A DNA stretch of 34,472 nt from Thermodesulfobacteriota bacterium (GCA_026415325.1 JAOAHH010000011.1:1-34472), one strand, 5' to 3'; positions 1 through 8,399 are shown, numbered from the stretch's first letter. Notes: generated by a model not told the origin, from the letters alone. Program-made: numbers and translations.

Positions 1-136
1 CGGATTCCTTCATAGCCCGTGAAGTTGCATACGAACCGAAAAGAAAGGCAAACGCGATGTTCGGGATTTTCTGAAAGTAGTCTGACAGTTGTTTGACCAG
101 CAGATCGGTACTGTTGTTATCCATCATGACATGCAT
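1..136 (-). CDS. MNT-type nucleotidyltransferase (MntA-like antitoxin), N-terminal part only
   Basis: Only the first 45 codons are in the window. The end of this stretch reads IAFAFLFGSYATSRAMKES, which fits the GSxA opening of minimal nucleotidyltransferase domains, whose following SDxDL metal-binding part would lie beyond the edge. Family members commonly pair with a HEPN RNase toxin and inactivate it by AMPylation. The start is uncertain: ATGs lie at 136, 127 and 124 and none has a clear ribosome binding site. The frame is also open back to the csm5 stop (205-203) without a usable start. It lies about 65 nt downstream of csm5 on the same strand, so it is probably the tail of the CRISPR transcript or an adjacent HEPN-MNT module. 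No HEPN partner is visible. Confidence 0.6.
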   Translation of the reverse strand, partial: MHVMMDNNSTDLLVKQLSDYFQKIPNIAFAFLFGSYATSRAMKES

Positions 137-202
137 TTTGCCGTCTGAATTTTTGTGTAAAACAAGGGGAATGAGTCTTGTTTCGTATTTTATATGATCA
201 CG

Positions 203-1609
203 TTACTCAATAAATCCCCTGAGCTTTTCGCGTGCCTTGCTTTTTTTGAATTGATCACCCATGTGAGCTTTAACCGCGAGGGCGAATTCTTTTTTTTCAG
301 CGTCTGTTTGCAATTCTAAAAGAGCAGTATCTATCTTTTGGCAGATACTACCTATATCGGTTGGCTTGAGCACTTTTATTTGTTTGATAAATTTATCCAC
401 CGGCCGTTCCGGTGTGGAAGGAAGTGTGGGAGCTCGCATGGGTTCAGGTGCAGGAGGCGATAGGGTTTCCTGTCCGCTTGTTCGTATAACAGGCATCCCA
501 CTCCCACGTTGGTATGATTCAAATGTGATTTTTATCCAACCCCATGGGGTTATCTTATTATCAACCTGAGCAATTTTCCGAGTTTTAGGAAAAGGAAAAT
601 CAATCCGGTGTGGCGCAAGTTTAAGATTCTTCCTTATGTTTTCATTCAACAAATCCTCTGTTAAAAGGCCCCCGGTCATACCTTCCCATCCGATTCCCCA
701 ACCAAGATTCAAAATTATTTCATTTTGTTTCAGATTCTTTAATTGAAGGGGAAGTGTATTTTTATAAAAAGTCGCGAGTTCATTGTGGTTAAGTTTTTCT
801 TCGCAAAATTTTATTTCATGATCTATTATTTTTTTAGTAAACTCAAAAATTGCTTCTCTTATGAAATCAAAAGTCAATTTTTGCTTAAAGTTAAGGCAAC
901 GATATTGTTCATCCCCAAGTAGATATGTGTCAATACTCATCTGAAATTCTGAATTCTCATTTTCTCTTATGCACTCAACAGCAATTGCAAACGGTTTATA
1001 GTCAAAGCCGTTTTTCTTCTTCATACTTGCTATTTTTGCCAGTCCAATCTTTGGAGTTGCTGTTTTAAATAAAGCATCGCCTACCGAAATACATCGCATT
1101 AAATTACGGTTTGGATCGTCACCTAAAAGGCTTTTTATAATTTTTTGGTCTGCAAATTTGGGATTAACTTTTGTTGCAATTAAACATTGAAGATCTTTTT
1201 TTGCGTCAGCAAGCTTAACAATAATCGCTGTTCTAAAAGCTCCTTTTAGTGAGCTACCCGGAAAATATGGAATGCCAAATCCATTACGTTGTTGCTCCCG
1301 AATCTCTTTTGGCATTTCACTTGTGTTGAACGTACCTTGAAATGTTGCAAAATCCTTTGGGTTCAGTTTAGTCTTTTTAAACCAATCATTTATATCTCCT
1401 TTTTCGCATGCCGCTACAAAAGACAACAAATCTGCGCTTTTCATTTGTTCGACAGTTTGAAAAACTTTTCGCATATTTAATCCAGTGACTCTCCCAGTCT
1501 TCTTGTCAGCAATATAATCAATGTTTTCCCTAAGTACGTTACCACTGCCAATATGCACGGGAGTAATAGTTGTAATTCTACATGTATAGGTTTCACGTAT
1601 CGTATTCAA
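203..1609 (-). CDS. csm5: Type III-A effector RAMP protein Csm5
   Basis: A 468-aa Cas7-family RAMP protein that caps the 3' end of the crRNA in the Csm interference complex. The N-terminus has the Csm5 signature TTITPVHIGSG, and the glycine-rich GIPYFPGSSLKGAFRTAI segment near residue 115 is the usual RAMP crRNA-binding loop. A second glycine-rich stretch (LGWGIGWEGMTGG, near residue 300) follows. The start codon is TTG (1609-1607) behind a strong GGGAGGG site about 5 nt upstream. The site lies inside the end of csm4, which overlaps by 17 nt, so the two are probably translationally coupled. The C-terminal region from residue 390 is proline-rich then helical. Composition is AT-rich like the rest of the csm block. 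Confidence 0.93.
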   Translation of the reverse strand: MNTIRETYTCRITTITPVHIGSGNVLRENIDYIADKKTGRVTGLNMRKVFQTVEQMKSADLLSFVAACEKGDINDWFKKTKLNPKDFATFQGTFNTSEMPKEIREQQRNGFGIPYFPGSSLKGAFRTAIIVKLADAKKDLQCLIATKVNPKFADQKIIKSLLGDDPNRNLMRCISVGDALFKTATPKIGLAKIASMKKKNGFDYKPFAIAVECIRENENSEFQMSIDTYLLGDEQYRCLNFKQKLTFDFIREAIFEFTKKIIDHEIKFCEEKLNHNELATFYKNTLPLQLKNLKQNEIILNLGWGIGWEGMTGGLLTEDLLNENIRKNLKLAPHRIDFPFPKTRKIAQVDNKITPWGWIKITFESYQRGSGMPVIRTSGQETLSPPAPEPMRAPTLPSTPERPVDKFIKQIKVLKPTDIGSICQKIDTALLELQTDAEKKEFALAVKAHMGDQFKKSKAREKLRGFIE

Positions 1610-2579
1610 AACACCCTCCCTTCATTGGTAAGCAAAAAGCTTTTCCGTATCGGAAAACATTAAAAGGGCAATTTCCATTCCCTTTCCTCAATACAATAGG
1701 GTTGTCTCCGACTGGAGACAACTTCTTAAAAAAAACAGAACCCTCTTCGAGCATAAACACAGACTGCCGTCTTAAAGCTCGTGCCCCAATCCCTGTAACA
1801 AAACCATGGCGTTTAACAAAATTGTATAAGGAAACTTGTAGAATACCGTTGGTTACCTCTTCTTGTGTAGGATGATATAGCGACAAAGTAACCCAACAAT
1901 CTGCTTCATTTGGCAGATTCAAAATAAAATCATGTCTTGAAAATACAAAAGCACCCCGCCCAATTGATCGGTCGCCACCGATTCCCGTATCTCCTAAAAG
2001 ACGCAATGATGCCTCGAACTTTTCCATAGTTTCCGCGTTTTTAAAACGCGCAAGAAAAAAGAGCCCAGAATCTTGAGCAAAAAATCGATTAATACAATAA
2101 AAAAAAGCTCCTTCCATAACCGTGCCTGTTAATGGGTCTATGGCAATACGAGGCGTCTCTAAATCAGAAGCATAAGATATGTCTTGAACGGGCTGTTCAA
2201 CCAAAAATTTCCCTTCTGGCATACAACACAAAGTTAAATTACCATTTAGAATTTTCTGAAAAATAGGTTCACTGATATAACGAATTTTTTTCCATTTTTT
2301 GAAATCACTTCCTTTTACTTGCTTTAATATTCTATCAAGTGACCCGATGGGCACCGGATAAAACCTTTGCCCTTTAACTACAGGGAAGCAGGAACTTATG
2401 CTAAAAGGTCCTTCGGTAATAATATCTTCAAGATTGTCATCATATAGAACTTGCCAGCATTGTAATAGTGCACCAAAAAGTGCGTCAGAACGAAATGACT
2501 CATCAAGTCGCTCTTGTCCTATCCCTTCAAAGCCGATATGAAAAGAAGATAATGGTCGTATATGATATATGTAAATCAT
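1593..2579 (-). CDS. csm4: Type III-A effector RAMP protein Csm4
   Basis: A 328-aa Cas5-group RAMP that binds the crRNA 5' handle and holds Cas10 in the Csm complex. The N-terminus IYHIRPLSSFHIGFEG and the following SDALFGALLQCWQVL are typical of Csm4. A glycine-rich RAMP loop is seen in GDTGIGGDRSIGRGAF near the middle, and the C-terminus has LSPVGDNPIVLRKGNG. I chose the ATG at 2579 because GGTGA lies just upstream and it starts directly at the ferredoxin-like fold. A longer frame begins at 2666 but would overlap csm3 by 77 nt with a lysine/arginine-rich extension. With this start the gap from csm3 is 10 nt. Confidence 0.92.
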   Translation of the reverse strand: MIYIYHIRPLSSFHIGFEGIGQERLDESFRSDALFGALLQCWQVLYDDNLEDIITEGPFSISSCFPVVKGQRFYPVPIGSLDRILKQVKGSDFKKWKKIRYISEPIFQKILNGNLTLCCMPEGKFLVEQPVQDISYASDLETPRIAIDPLTGTVMEGAFFYCINRFFAQDSGLFFLARFKNAETMEKFEASLRLLGDTGIGGDRSIGRGAFVFSRHDFILNLPNEADCWVTLSLYHPTQEEVTNGILQVSLYNFVKRHGFVTGIGARALRRQSVFMLEEGSVFFKKLSPVGDNPIVLRKGNGNCPFNVFRYGKAFCLPMKGGCFEYDT

Positions 2580-2589
2580 ATGGTCACCA

Positions 2590-3375
2590 TTATTTATTAG
2601 AAAACCTTGAGAATTTCTTTTTTTCCTCTTCTGCCTTTCCTGCTTGCTTCCCGTTGCGATAATCATCCGCTGTTCTGACTAGAATCTCTTCTATAACAAA
2701 CCTAACCTGCCCATAGCCACGAGTACCTTGACCGCCAAGATAATCTTCTTCAATTAACTCAAGTCCCTGTTTGATTAAATCAATAAAGTAATCAGCACGT
2801 GTTGACCCGTTAGTTTTAACCTCGTTATCAATATTATAGATATCTAAAACAAGTTCGAATCCAAACTTTGCACCTGCAGGCACACGTTCAAAATTGCGAG
2901 GATTTGCAGCTGAAGTGAGACGATCAATCGAGACTTCTGTTTTTATTTCAGTACAGTACATGTCCGTATTTTGGGCTTGCTCTAACTCTTCTTTATTAAG
3001 AAGATGTGCGTCACGAACCGTCAGTCGAGTAGGTGCAATATTTTCACTTTTCATTTTTTCCGCTTCTGCAGGAAAACCAAAAAGCTGGACAATGGGTTCT
3101 TTAGGGTCAGAACAAAGGGAACCTTCATACTCACCCTTTTTGTTTTTTGTAATTTTCACCTTTCCGTGACTTTTTTCTAACAGTGAACGCATTTTCCCCT
3201 TAAGAGAAGACCCCGGAATATAAGGAAGATTAGTTAGAGGGTCGCGCACAACCACTTTGTCAGCACCACCGATTGTAAGACCAAGTGAAGACCCTCCTAT
3301 ATGCAACCCTGTTTTTGCAATAATATATCCACGGATAAAAAATTTTTTATCGAGTTTCAATGTGTTTTGGGTCAT
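2590..3375 (-). CDS. csm3: Type III-A backbone RNase Csm3
   Basis: A 261-aa Cas7-type backbone subunit that polymerises along the crRNA and cuts bound target RNA every six nucleotides. The N-terminus has GLHIGGSS, then IGGADKVVVRDP, where Asp39 aligns with the catalytic aspartate (Asp33) of the Streptococcus thermophilus enzyme. After that comes the RAMP motif PYIPGSSLKGKMRSLL. The C-terminal GGQGTRGYGQV glycine-rich loop is also present. The ATG at 3375 has AAGGAGA upstream. Target RNA slicing, which switches Cas10 off, should therefore be functional. The last residues are lysine/glutamate-rich. Confidence 0.95.
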   Translation of the reverse strand: MTQNTLKLDKKFFIRGYIIAKTGLHIGGSSLGLTIGGADKVVVRDPLTNLPYIPGSSLKGKMRSLLEKSHGKVKITKNKKGEYEGSLCSDPKEPIVQLFGFPAEAEKMKSENIAPTRLTVRDAHLLNKEELEQAQNTDMYCTEIKTEVSIDRLTSAANPRNFERVPAGAKFGFELVLDIYNIDNEVKTNGSTRADYFIDLIKQGLELIEEDYLGGQGTRGYGQVRFVIEEILVRTADDYRNGKQAGKAEEEKKKFSRFSNK

Positions 3376-3405
3376 AGCTATTTCTCCTTCAAAGCAGTTC
3401 AGGGA

Positions 3406-3786
3406 TTAGTTACCACCAAAGGACCTATGATAAGCAAGTATTGCCTCAAAAAATTTACAAAAATTTTTGAAGCGATTCTCTTGCTCATCCTCAGCCCCTT
3501 CAACAACTGCATCAATTGCCAATGTTATTTTATCCTTAAATTCTTTAAGGCCTTCTTTCTTATGTCTTCCCGCAGAATAAGCAAGCAATGGCTTGAGCAT
3601 AAGAAATTCAATCTTATTTTCCCTATACCCTTTTGCCTCTATACTCTTGAGTTTTGTAAAAACTTGCCTTATTTGGGAGGTAGTCAAATCTTTCTCTTTT
3701 ATATCTTTGCCGAACCTTTCGGCTTCTTTAATGGATTCCGGAGTAAGCCCCTCTTGAATCCATTTTTTTATTTTTTCCTTATCCAT
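3406..3786 (-). CDS. csm2: Type III-A small subunit Csm2
   Basis: A 126-aa, highly charged, all-helical protein. Its size and its position between cas10 and csm3 match Csm2 (Cas11 group), which lines the inner filament of the complex and helps position the crRNA-target duplex. The segment ...LTTSQIRQVFTKLKSIEAKG followed by LMLKPLLAYSAGR is the usual Csm2 pattern. The ATG at 3786 has a near-perfect AAAGGAGG six bases upstream. The gap from cas10 is 12 nt. Confidence 0.93.
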   Translation of the reverse strand: MDKEKIKKWIQEGLTPESIKEAERFGKDIKEKDLTTSQIRQVFTKLKSIEAKGYRENKIEFLMLKPLLAYSAGRHKKEGLKEFKDKITLAIDAVVEGAEDEQENRFKNFCKFFEAILAYHRSFGGN

Positions 3787-3798
3787 AAAAACCTCCTT

Positions 3799-6405
3799 TC
3801 ACACTCTTGTTTCTAGTTCTGTCCAGCGCGCAAGAACATGTAAAAGCTCTATCCCCATGCGCCGTACCGTTTTCACTGGAGAAAAAATAAAATCTTGTAG
3901 CCCTGCTATATTTTCTTTTAGATGAGGTTTGTTTTCGCAAAACCGTGCGAGTGAATAAACCATTCGCCACCGCCACCGCTCAGCAGAAAGCCTTGCTTGA
4001 AGCTCTTCAAAGGAAAGGTTTTTCTTTTTAAGCTCCTTTTGACTCTCTTGATATGAGGAAGCGATAAGGCTAAGTCTGTTTATTAGTGCCCGGTTTTTTC
4101 TGTCTCTCGCTATCATATCTGCAAGATTCTTTTTCCAACATGCTATCTCTGAAAATTCTTCCCAATGTATAGGTACATCAAGAAAAGAAAAAGCATCTTT
4201 TTCTCTTATTTCACCATTAATAAATTTTGTTTTGAGTTTTTTCCCTGCTTCCTCGGCATCGCCTGCCATTTCAGCAGATTTATAAATAGGAAATTTACCA
4301 TCCACTATAACCATACCGCCCGAAAGTGTAAATGCAGGATTATTGCAAGTGAAGTCCCTAAAGCGATTTCTTATCTCAAGGGCAATTTCAGGAAGAACAT
4401 CCCATGCTCCAAGGATAAACAAATCATCTCCTCCAGCATACACAATAACTGCTCTTTCTTTCCAATACCCATTTTTTTCAATAATATTTTGCACAACAGA
4501 ACCAAAAAAGAACGAAAGCTGAAAACTTAAAGTTGTAATTCTGCCTATTGAATGAAAGTTGAATCGCTTATGTTGTTCAATGTTTGTAAACATTTGAGAT
4601 GTGTCGTTAAAAGTGTATTTTCTGAGGCCTTCCGAAAAAATTGCACCAAGGTTATCAACATCCATCCTTAGAACACCAATCCGTTTTATACCTTGCGATT
4701 CTTCTGCAATTTTTTCAAATTCTTTTGAAAAGCGATGATTTCCTCCTAACATGAGAGGAGCTATAGTCCCAGCACCATAAGTTTTTTCTAAAAAAGACAG
4801 AAAATGATTATTGTTCAGGCAAAACACTATGCTGTCCTGTGATAATGTTCTTGGCATTTCACTTTCAATATAAACAATATTTCCCAAAAATTCGGCCGAT
4901 AATTGAAGTTGGTTAATTGGTTTATCTTTTTGTGCTACTACGATAAAGTTTGCGTCTCTGAGCCTCTCACCTAATGTTTCCATTTGTCTGCATACATCAC
5001 AACGTTTTTTGTCATCATGCATATTTATATCACTCTCGCCAATTTCCTCATGGCATACGTCACAAGTCTGTATACCCCCTCCAGCTCCATACGGGTTGAA
5101 AAAAAACTGATAATCTTTTTGTGCCAGACGAACATACCGTTTTCTTTCTGTTGTAATTATAGTACGCGTGAGTTCATCCCAAATCTCACAAAGCGTTTTT
5201 CCGGTATTATCCAAGGAAAGATTTTCTCCAGCAAAAAGCGAAAAACCCGTTCGTAAAAATATTGACCCCCCGAACTTTTCAAACAACTCAAGATTTATTT
5301 GGTCATCTATTTCTTGAATTTGTTTGGGAATATTGTCTAGGGCGGGCAAAAGAATGTAAAACTTTCCGCCACTTGCATAAAGAAGATTTGATATCGGAAG
5401 AGAAAACTTTTTTAGATAAAAACGGGCAATTATCTCACTGGCAAGCTGAACAAAAAAAGACCTTCCTTTAAGCGCTCTATATGCTCCCTTTGACGATATA
5501 TTATAAATAAACTTTTGAATTCCACTCAGATCTCCGCAAAAGAGGGCATATTTTTTTACTCTTTTATTTTTTATAGCTTCTTCCGTTAGCGTATTTGAAA
5601 CTGCATGATATTTGTAAAGACATACTGCTAGGGCTGCTGTCGCCTTAAGATGATCAAAAAGTGCAACGTCAGGGAGACATTGAGCCTGGGTTGATTCAGG
5701 CATACACCAAGTGTATTTTTTTATTATATGAAAAAGTTCTTCATACTGTTTTAATGGATGAACAAAACAAATCTGCTCTTTATTTCCAAATAATTCTCTT
5801 ATAAATTCTTCCCAAAGCTTTTTATAATCTGTTGCCACAAATTCCTTATAATAGCTTTGATATGAAACAGGGAAAAAATCATCAAATTGCCATTCATCCC
5901 CATCCTCTTGACCAAACTTAAGAGATCTTAACCGATAACGACTTTGTATATCTTTTTTAGTAAGCAAAATAGATTTGCTGTTATTTCCATTCACTTTAAC
6001 CTCAAGAGCTATTCTTTCCAGAATTGAGTGTAGGGGGATTTGACTTTTTCTGCTCGAACCTTCTATTTCATCAAGTTTACCCTTATCATCTATTCGACCC
6101 CTTTCGTGGCTAGCTGCAAGACAATCTGCTTCAGAAATTATTGTTTCGTATGTATTCCTTGGTTTGTGATGCCGGGAAGCAAGGTTGTAAAGATTGATTT
6201 CGGTGGCCATCCCGCTGCATGGCGTTGTCGCGCTCTCTCTCCAAAATGTTTCTATAATCTGACCAGTATAACCACCATGGGGATACCCATATTCTTGAAT
6301 TAAAACATCTTTGTTCTCAGAATTAAGTACACTAGCTCGTTCTGCAAATTTTCCTATATCATGTAGCAATCCGGCAGCCGCTATCATCATAGTTATTTGA
6401 TCCAT
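3799..6405 (-). CDS. cas10: Cas10/Csm1, type III-A signature subunit with HD and cyclase domains
   Basis: An 868-aa multidomain subunit of the Csm complex. At the N-terminus LLHDIGKF holds the HD pair (His15-Asp16) used for ssDNA cleavage. Two CDVC motifs (Cys448/451 and Cys469/472) form the zinc ribbon. The second Palm domain carries YAGGDD (GGDD at 658-661), the active site that makes cyclic oligoadenylates from ATP when target RNA is bound. A helical D4-like domain ends the protein. All catalytic motifs are intact, so DNA cleavage and second-messenger synthesis are both predicted. The ATG at 6405 has GAGGAG upstream. A cas6 remnant ends 13 nt before the start, which suggests the ancestral order cas6-cas10. 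GC is about one third in sampled lines, much lower than cas6 and the CHAT gene. Confidence 0.96.
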   Translation of the reverse strand: MDQITMMIAAAGLLHDIGKFAERASVLNSENKDVLIQEYGYPHGGYTGQIIETFWRESATTPCSGMATEINLYNLASRHHKPRNTYETIISEADCLAASHERGRIDDKGKLDEIEGSSRKSQIPLHSILERIALEVKVNGNNSKSILLTKKDIQSRYRLRSLKFGQEDGDEWQFDDFFPVSYQSYYKEFVATDYKKLWEEFIRELFGNKEQICFVHPLKQYEELFHIIKKYTWCMPESTQAQCLPDVALFDHLKATAALAVCLYKYHAVSNTLTEEAIKNKRVKKYALFCGDLSGIQKFIYNISSKGAYRALKGRSFFVQLASEIIARFYLKKFSLPISNLLYASGGKFYILLPALDNIPKQIQEIDDQINLELFEKFGGSIFLRTGFSLFAGENLSLDNTGKTLCEIWDELTRTIITTERKRYVRLAQKDYQFFFNPYGAGGGIQTCDVCHEEIGESDINMHDDKKRCDVCRQMETLGERLRDANFIVVAQKDKPINQLQLSAEFLGNIVYIESEMPRTLSQDSIVFCLNNNHFLSFLEKTYGAGTIAPLMLGGNHRFSKEFEKIAEESQGIKRIGVLRMDVDNLGAIFSEGLRKYTFNDTSQMFTNIEQHKRFNFHSIGRITTLSFQLSFFFGSVVQNIIEKNGYWKERAVIVYAGGDDLFILGAWDVLPEIALEIRNRFRDFTCNNPAFTLSGGMVIVDGKFPIYKSAEMAGDAEEAGKKLKTKFINGEIREKDAFSFLDVPIHWEEFSEIACWKKNLADMIARDRKNRALINRLSLIASSYQESQKELKKKNLSFEELQARLSAERWRWRMVYSLARFCENKPHLKENIAGLQDFIFSPVKTVRRMGIELLHVLARWTELETRV

Positions 6406-6418
6406 AATGCTCCTCGTA

Positions 6419-6538
6419 CTATAAGACAGTTAGTTTTTTACAAATATATCTCCCCAACCCCAGCGCCGTTCCCTTCCCCACACCTATAAGCCCACCTATT
6501 CCAAGCAGCTCTTCAAACAGCTCTAAGTCTCCTTCAAT
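6419..6538 (-). pseudogene. Remnant of a second cas6 (3' end only)
   Basis: Forty codons on the minus strand, ending in TAG at 6421-6419, encode a peptide containing LIGVGKGTALGLGRY. This is the C-terminal glycine-rich crRNA-binding end of Cas6 and closely matches the end of the intact cas6 at 7239. The codon before the homologous stretch is a stop (TAA), so nothing upstream can be translated in frame. The last residues (ICKKLTVL) differ from the intact copy (ALSS), so this is a diverged homologue, not a recent exact copy. The spacing to cas10 is normal operon spacing. I infer that a complete cas6 once preceded cas10 here and was truncated when vapBC and the present cas6 were brought in. Confidence 0.8.
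6452..6537. repeat. Imperfect direct repeat flanking vapBC (second copy at 7260-7345)
   Basis: These 86 bases align without gaps to 7260-7345, with 11 mismatches by hand count (about 87% identical). Both copies encode the Cas6 C-terminus on the minus strand. vapBC lies exactly between them. The repeat offers a homologous-recombination track for gain or loss of the toxin-antitoxin pair. Confidence 0.85.
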
Positions 6539-6625
6539 TTATGCTTTTCTAATCTGAGCCTTGTTTTCTTAAGAATGATATGCTAATAAAAATCATAAAA
6601 ATAATGCATAATAAAGGATATGCCT

Positions 6626-6859
6626 ATGAGAACAACACTTGACATTCCAGATAATCTTCTAAAAGAACTTTTTAAGTATTCGCAGGTTAAATCAAAAACC
6701 AAAGCTGTATCCATAGCCATTGAAGATTTTATAAAACGCAAACGACTTGAGCGCCTTGCATCGCTGCCCGGAACAGTTGCTGTAGAGTATGACTGGGAAA
6801 AAGAAGAGCAACGTGAACTTGAAAGCGAAACTCATGAGCATAAAGAACATGGCAAATAA
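6626..6859 (+). CDS. vapB: VapB-type antitoxin
   Basis: A 77-aa protein beginning MRTTLDIPDNLLKELF, a ribbon-helix-helix start seen in antitoxins of the VapB/DUF2191 kind. KTKAVSIAIEDFIKRKRLER follows, and the tail is acidic and charged and should bind the toxin. The ATG at 6626 is preferred to that at 6620 because AAAGGA sits about 7 nt upstream of it. The gene overlaps vapC by 11 nt. VapB-VapC complexes normally repress their own promoter, and the AT-rich stretch 6540-6620 is the likely place. It runs against the CRISPR genes on both sides. Confidence 0.85.
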   Translation: MRTTLDIPDNLLKELFKYSQVKSKTKAVSIAIEDFIKRKRLERLASLPGTVAVEYDWEKEEQRELESETHEHKEHGK

Positions 6860-7238
6860 AGTTATCATTGATACCTGCATCTGGATCGAGTATTTACGAG
6901 GTCGCGATCCCAACATTGTAGACCCAGTCAAAAAACTTATTTTTTCTGACGCCGCAGTTTTATGCGGTATTGTGCTCTGTGAAATTCTCCAAGGGATTAA
7001 AGATCCACATGTAAAAGAATCCGTTAAAAGCGATTTTGAAATGCTCCCCTATCTTGAGATGAGCAAAGAAGCATGGGCCGATGCTGCGTTGACAAATCAA
7101 AGTTTGCGACATAAAGGGATAACAATTCCGCCATCAGATATTTTTATTGCCTCTCTTGCTAAATTGCACCAATGCTCCATTTATACTATTGACACTCATT
7201 TTAAGAAGATTCCTGATACCCGTCTTTACATCCCTTAA
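6849..7238 (+). CDS. vapC: VapC-type PIN-domain toxin ribonuclease
   Basis: A 129-aa PIN-domain protein. The acidic active site is visible: IIDTCIWIEYL (first Asp), LCEILQGI (Glu), PPSDIFIASLA (Asp) and YTIDTHF (last Asp). VapC toxins cut specific tRNAs or rRNA when the antitoxin is lost. The start is the ATG at 6849 inside the end of vapB, giving the usual coupled overlap. Its TAA stop (7236-7238) abuts the stop of the convergent cas6 gene without a single spacer base, inside the palindrome CTTAATTAAG. The pair is inserted between two cas6 3' ends and may stabilise the CRISPR locus. Confidence 0.88.
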   Translation: MANKVIIDTCIWIEYLRGRDPNIVDPVKKLIFSDAAVLCGIVLCEILQGIKDPHVKESVKSDFEMLPYLEMSKEAWADAALTNQSLRHKGITIPPSDIFIASLAKLHQCSIYTIDTHFKKIPDTRLYIP

Positions 7239-8135
7239 TTAAGAACTGAGCGCAAACCGCCCCAATCCCAGTGCTGTTCCCTTCCCCACACCTATAAGCT
7301 CACCCATACCAAGCAGCTCTCCAAACGGCTCCATGTTTCCTTCAAATTCAAGCGATCCCATGAGGCCGCCAAGCGAGACGGTTTCCTTTTGCCGCTTTGA
7401 AAAAGCAACCTGTTCCTGCCAGTGAAGGGCAGCCGTTGTGATAATGCTCTGATCTGCCTCTCTCCAGCAACCATCAATACTTACCGGTTCTTCTCCATAG
7501 CAGAGCGCAAGCGTTTCCGCTCTACGGGCAATGCTCATGACGATATGACCAAATGAGGGGTTAAGGAGCGGCCTTTTCCGTTCAAACAAGCGCATCGGCG
7601 TTTGAATATCCAGCCGTATGCGTTTCACACCCGAAAACGTCTTTGGCACAGTAAAGCCTGGATCGGTATAGAGCGATGATCCGGCTGCATCATAGAGAAG
7701 CCTTTCACCTTCTTCGGTCTGCGAGCTCACTGATTGTACGGCAAATTGGGGTTTCTTTGTTTTGCCGAGCCGATCAACAGCAACAAACCAGTAAGGGAGC
7801 AGCCCGATCGCTTTTTTACCAACCAATGTTATCTCGAGCAAAAAATCGGGTGAAACACTGTCTGCAGGATAGCGCGGTACCCACGGAAGCGGCAGGGAGC
7901 CGAGCGGGTGCTGCAGTTTTCCTTCAAACCAAAACTCAGGGGTAAAAAGAAAAGCAACGATGCAGCCTTTGCGCACCGCACATAGGTTGCATTGCCGTTT
8001 TATGGTGATGCAGGCGATTTTTTTAAACTGCCACTCGATACGGTCGCGCCATACAAGCGGCGAGAGCTGATGTTGTGGCGTCTCCTCCCAGCAGCAGTGG
8101 AAGGTGATTTTTGAAACCGGAAGTTTGTCACGCAT
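7239..8135 (-). CDS. cas6: CRISPR precursor-crRNA endoribonuclease Cas6
   Basis: A 298-aa RAMP-fold endoribonuclease that cuts the CRISPR repeat transcript to give crRNAs for the Csm complex. Recognition rests on the C-terminal glycine-rich motif LIGVGKGTALGLGRF, on the N-terminal HQLSPLVWRD region, and on a cysteine-rich segment (CNLCAVRKGC) followed by the LFTPEF stretch seen in the Cas6 families with tandem RAMP folds. I cannot assign the catalytic residues from sequence alone. The ATG at 8135 has a purine-rich GGGGGACGGA upstream. An in-frame ATG at 8159 lacks such a site. GC is around one half in sampled lines, unlike the AT-rich cas10-csm block. Confidence 0.88.
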   Translation of the reverse strand: MRDKLPVSKITFHCCWEETPQHQLSPLVWRDRIEWQFKKIACITIKRQCNLCAVRKGCIVAFLFTPEFWFEGKLQHPLGSLPLPWVPRYPADSVSPDFLLEITLVGKKAIGLLPYWFVAVDRLGKTKKPQFAVQSVSSQTEEGERLLYDAAGSSLYTDPGFTVPKTFSGVKRIRLDIQTPMRLFERKRPLLNPSFGHIVMSIARRAETLALCYGEEPVSIDGCWREADQSIITTAALHWQEQVAFSKRQKETVSLGGLMGSLEFEGNMEPFGELLGMGELIGVGKGTALGLGRFALSS

Positions 8136-8226
8136 GTTTATTCCGTCCCCCTTGAACATGTGTGACGCCGCTGCACAATATCTTCAACCGTACAAGCATC
8201 ATAGTGAGCAGCGACGAGAGTAACTT

Positions 8227-8255
8227 ATTTGATTTAGAAGGTATTTGCAAGTCAA
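8227..8255 (-). promoter_or_regulatory. Candidate sigma-70 promoter for cas6
   Basis: On the minus strand TTGACT (8255-8250) is separated by 17 bases from TCAAAT (8232-8227). This lies in the 240-base AT-rich gap between the CHAT protease gene and cas6 and would give a leader of about 85 nt. The -10 match is only four of six, so this is a weak prediction. If real, cas6 can be expressed apart from the protease operon. Confidence 0.3.
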
Positions 8256-8399
8256 AAAGACAAAAATACAACAAAAAAATATTCTTAAGGTATCTCATCG
8301 TATTTTTTATTCTCTGGCGCATGGTTGGCATACAGTGCGTTGTTTTTTATTCTTATATACTCGCGTGCGCTGATTTTCTTACACAAGCAGGTTGTTTTT

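Noticed and set aside
1635-1651. A 17-base string (AAAAGCTTTTCCGTATC) repeated at 33945-33961
   Set aside because: One copy is inside csm4 coding sequence and the other in an AT-rich gap. There is no third copy or flanking structure, and one such match in this length is not far from chance.
8128-8331. Possible 67-aa basic/hydrophobic protein upstream of cas6
   Set aside because: No good ribosome site, overlaps the cas6 start, and low-complexity AT-rich composition. A promoter region is the better explanation.
8160-8399. Searched for a CRISPR repeat or leader between the CHAT gene and cas6
   Set aside because: No direct repeats of 28-40 bases with regular spacing are visible here or anywhere else in the window.
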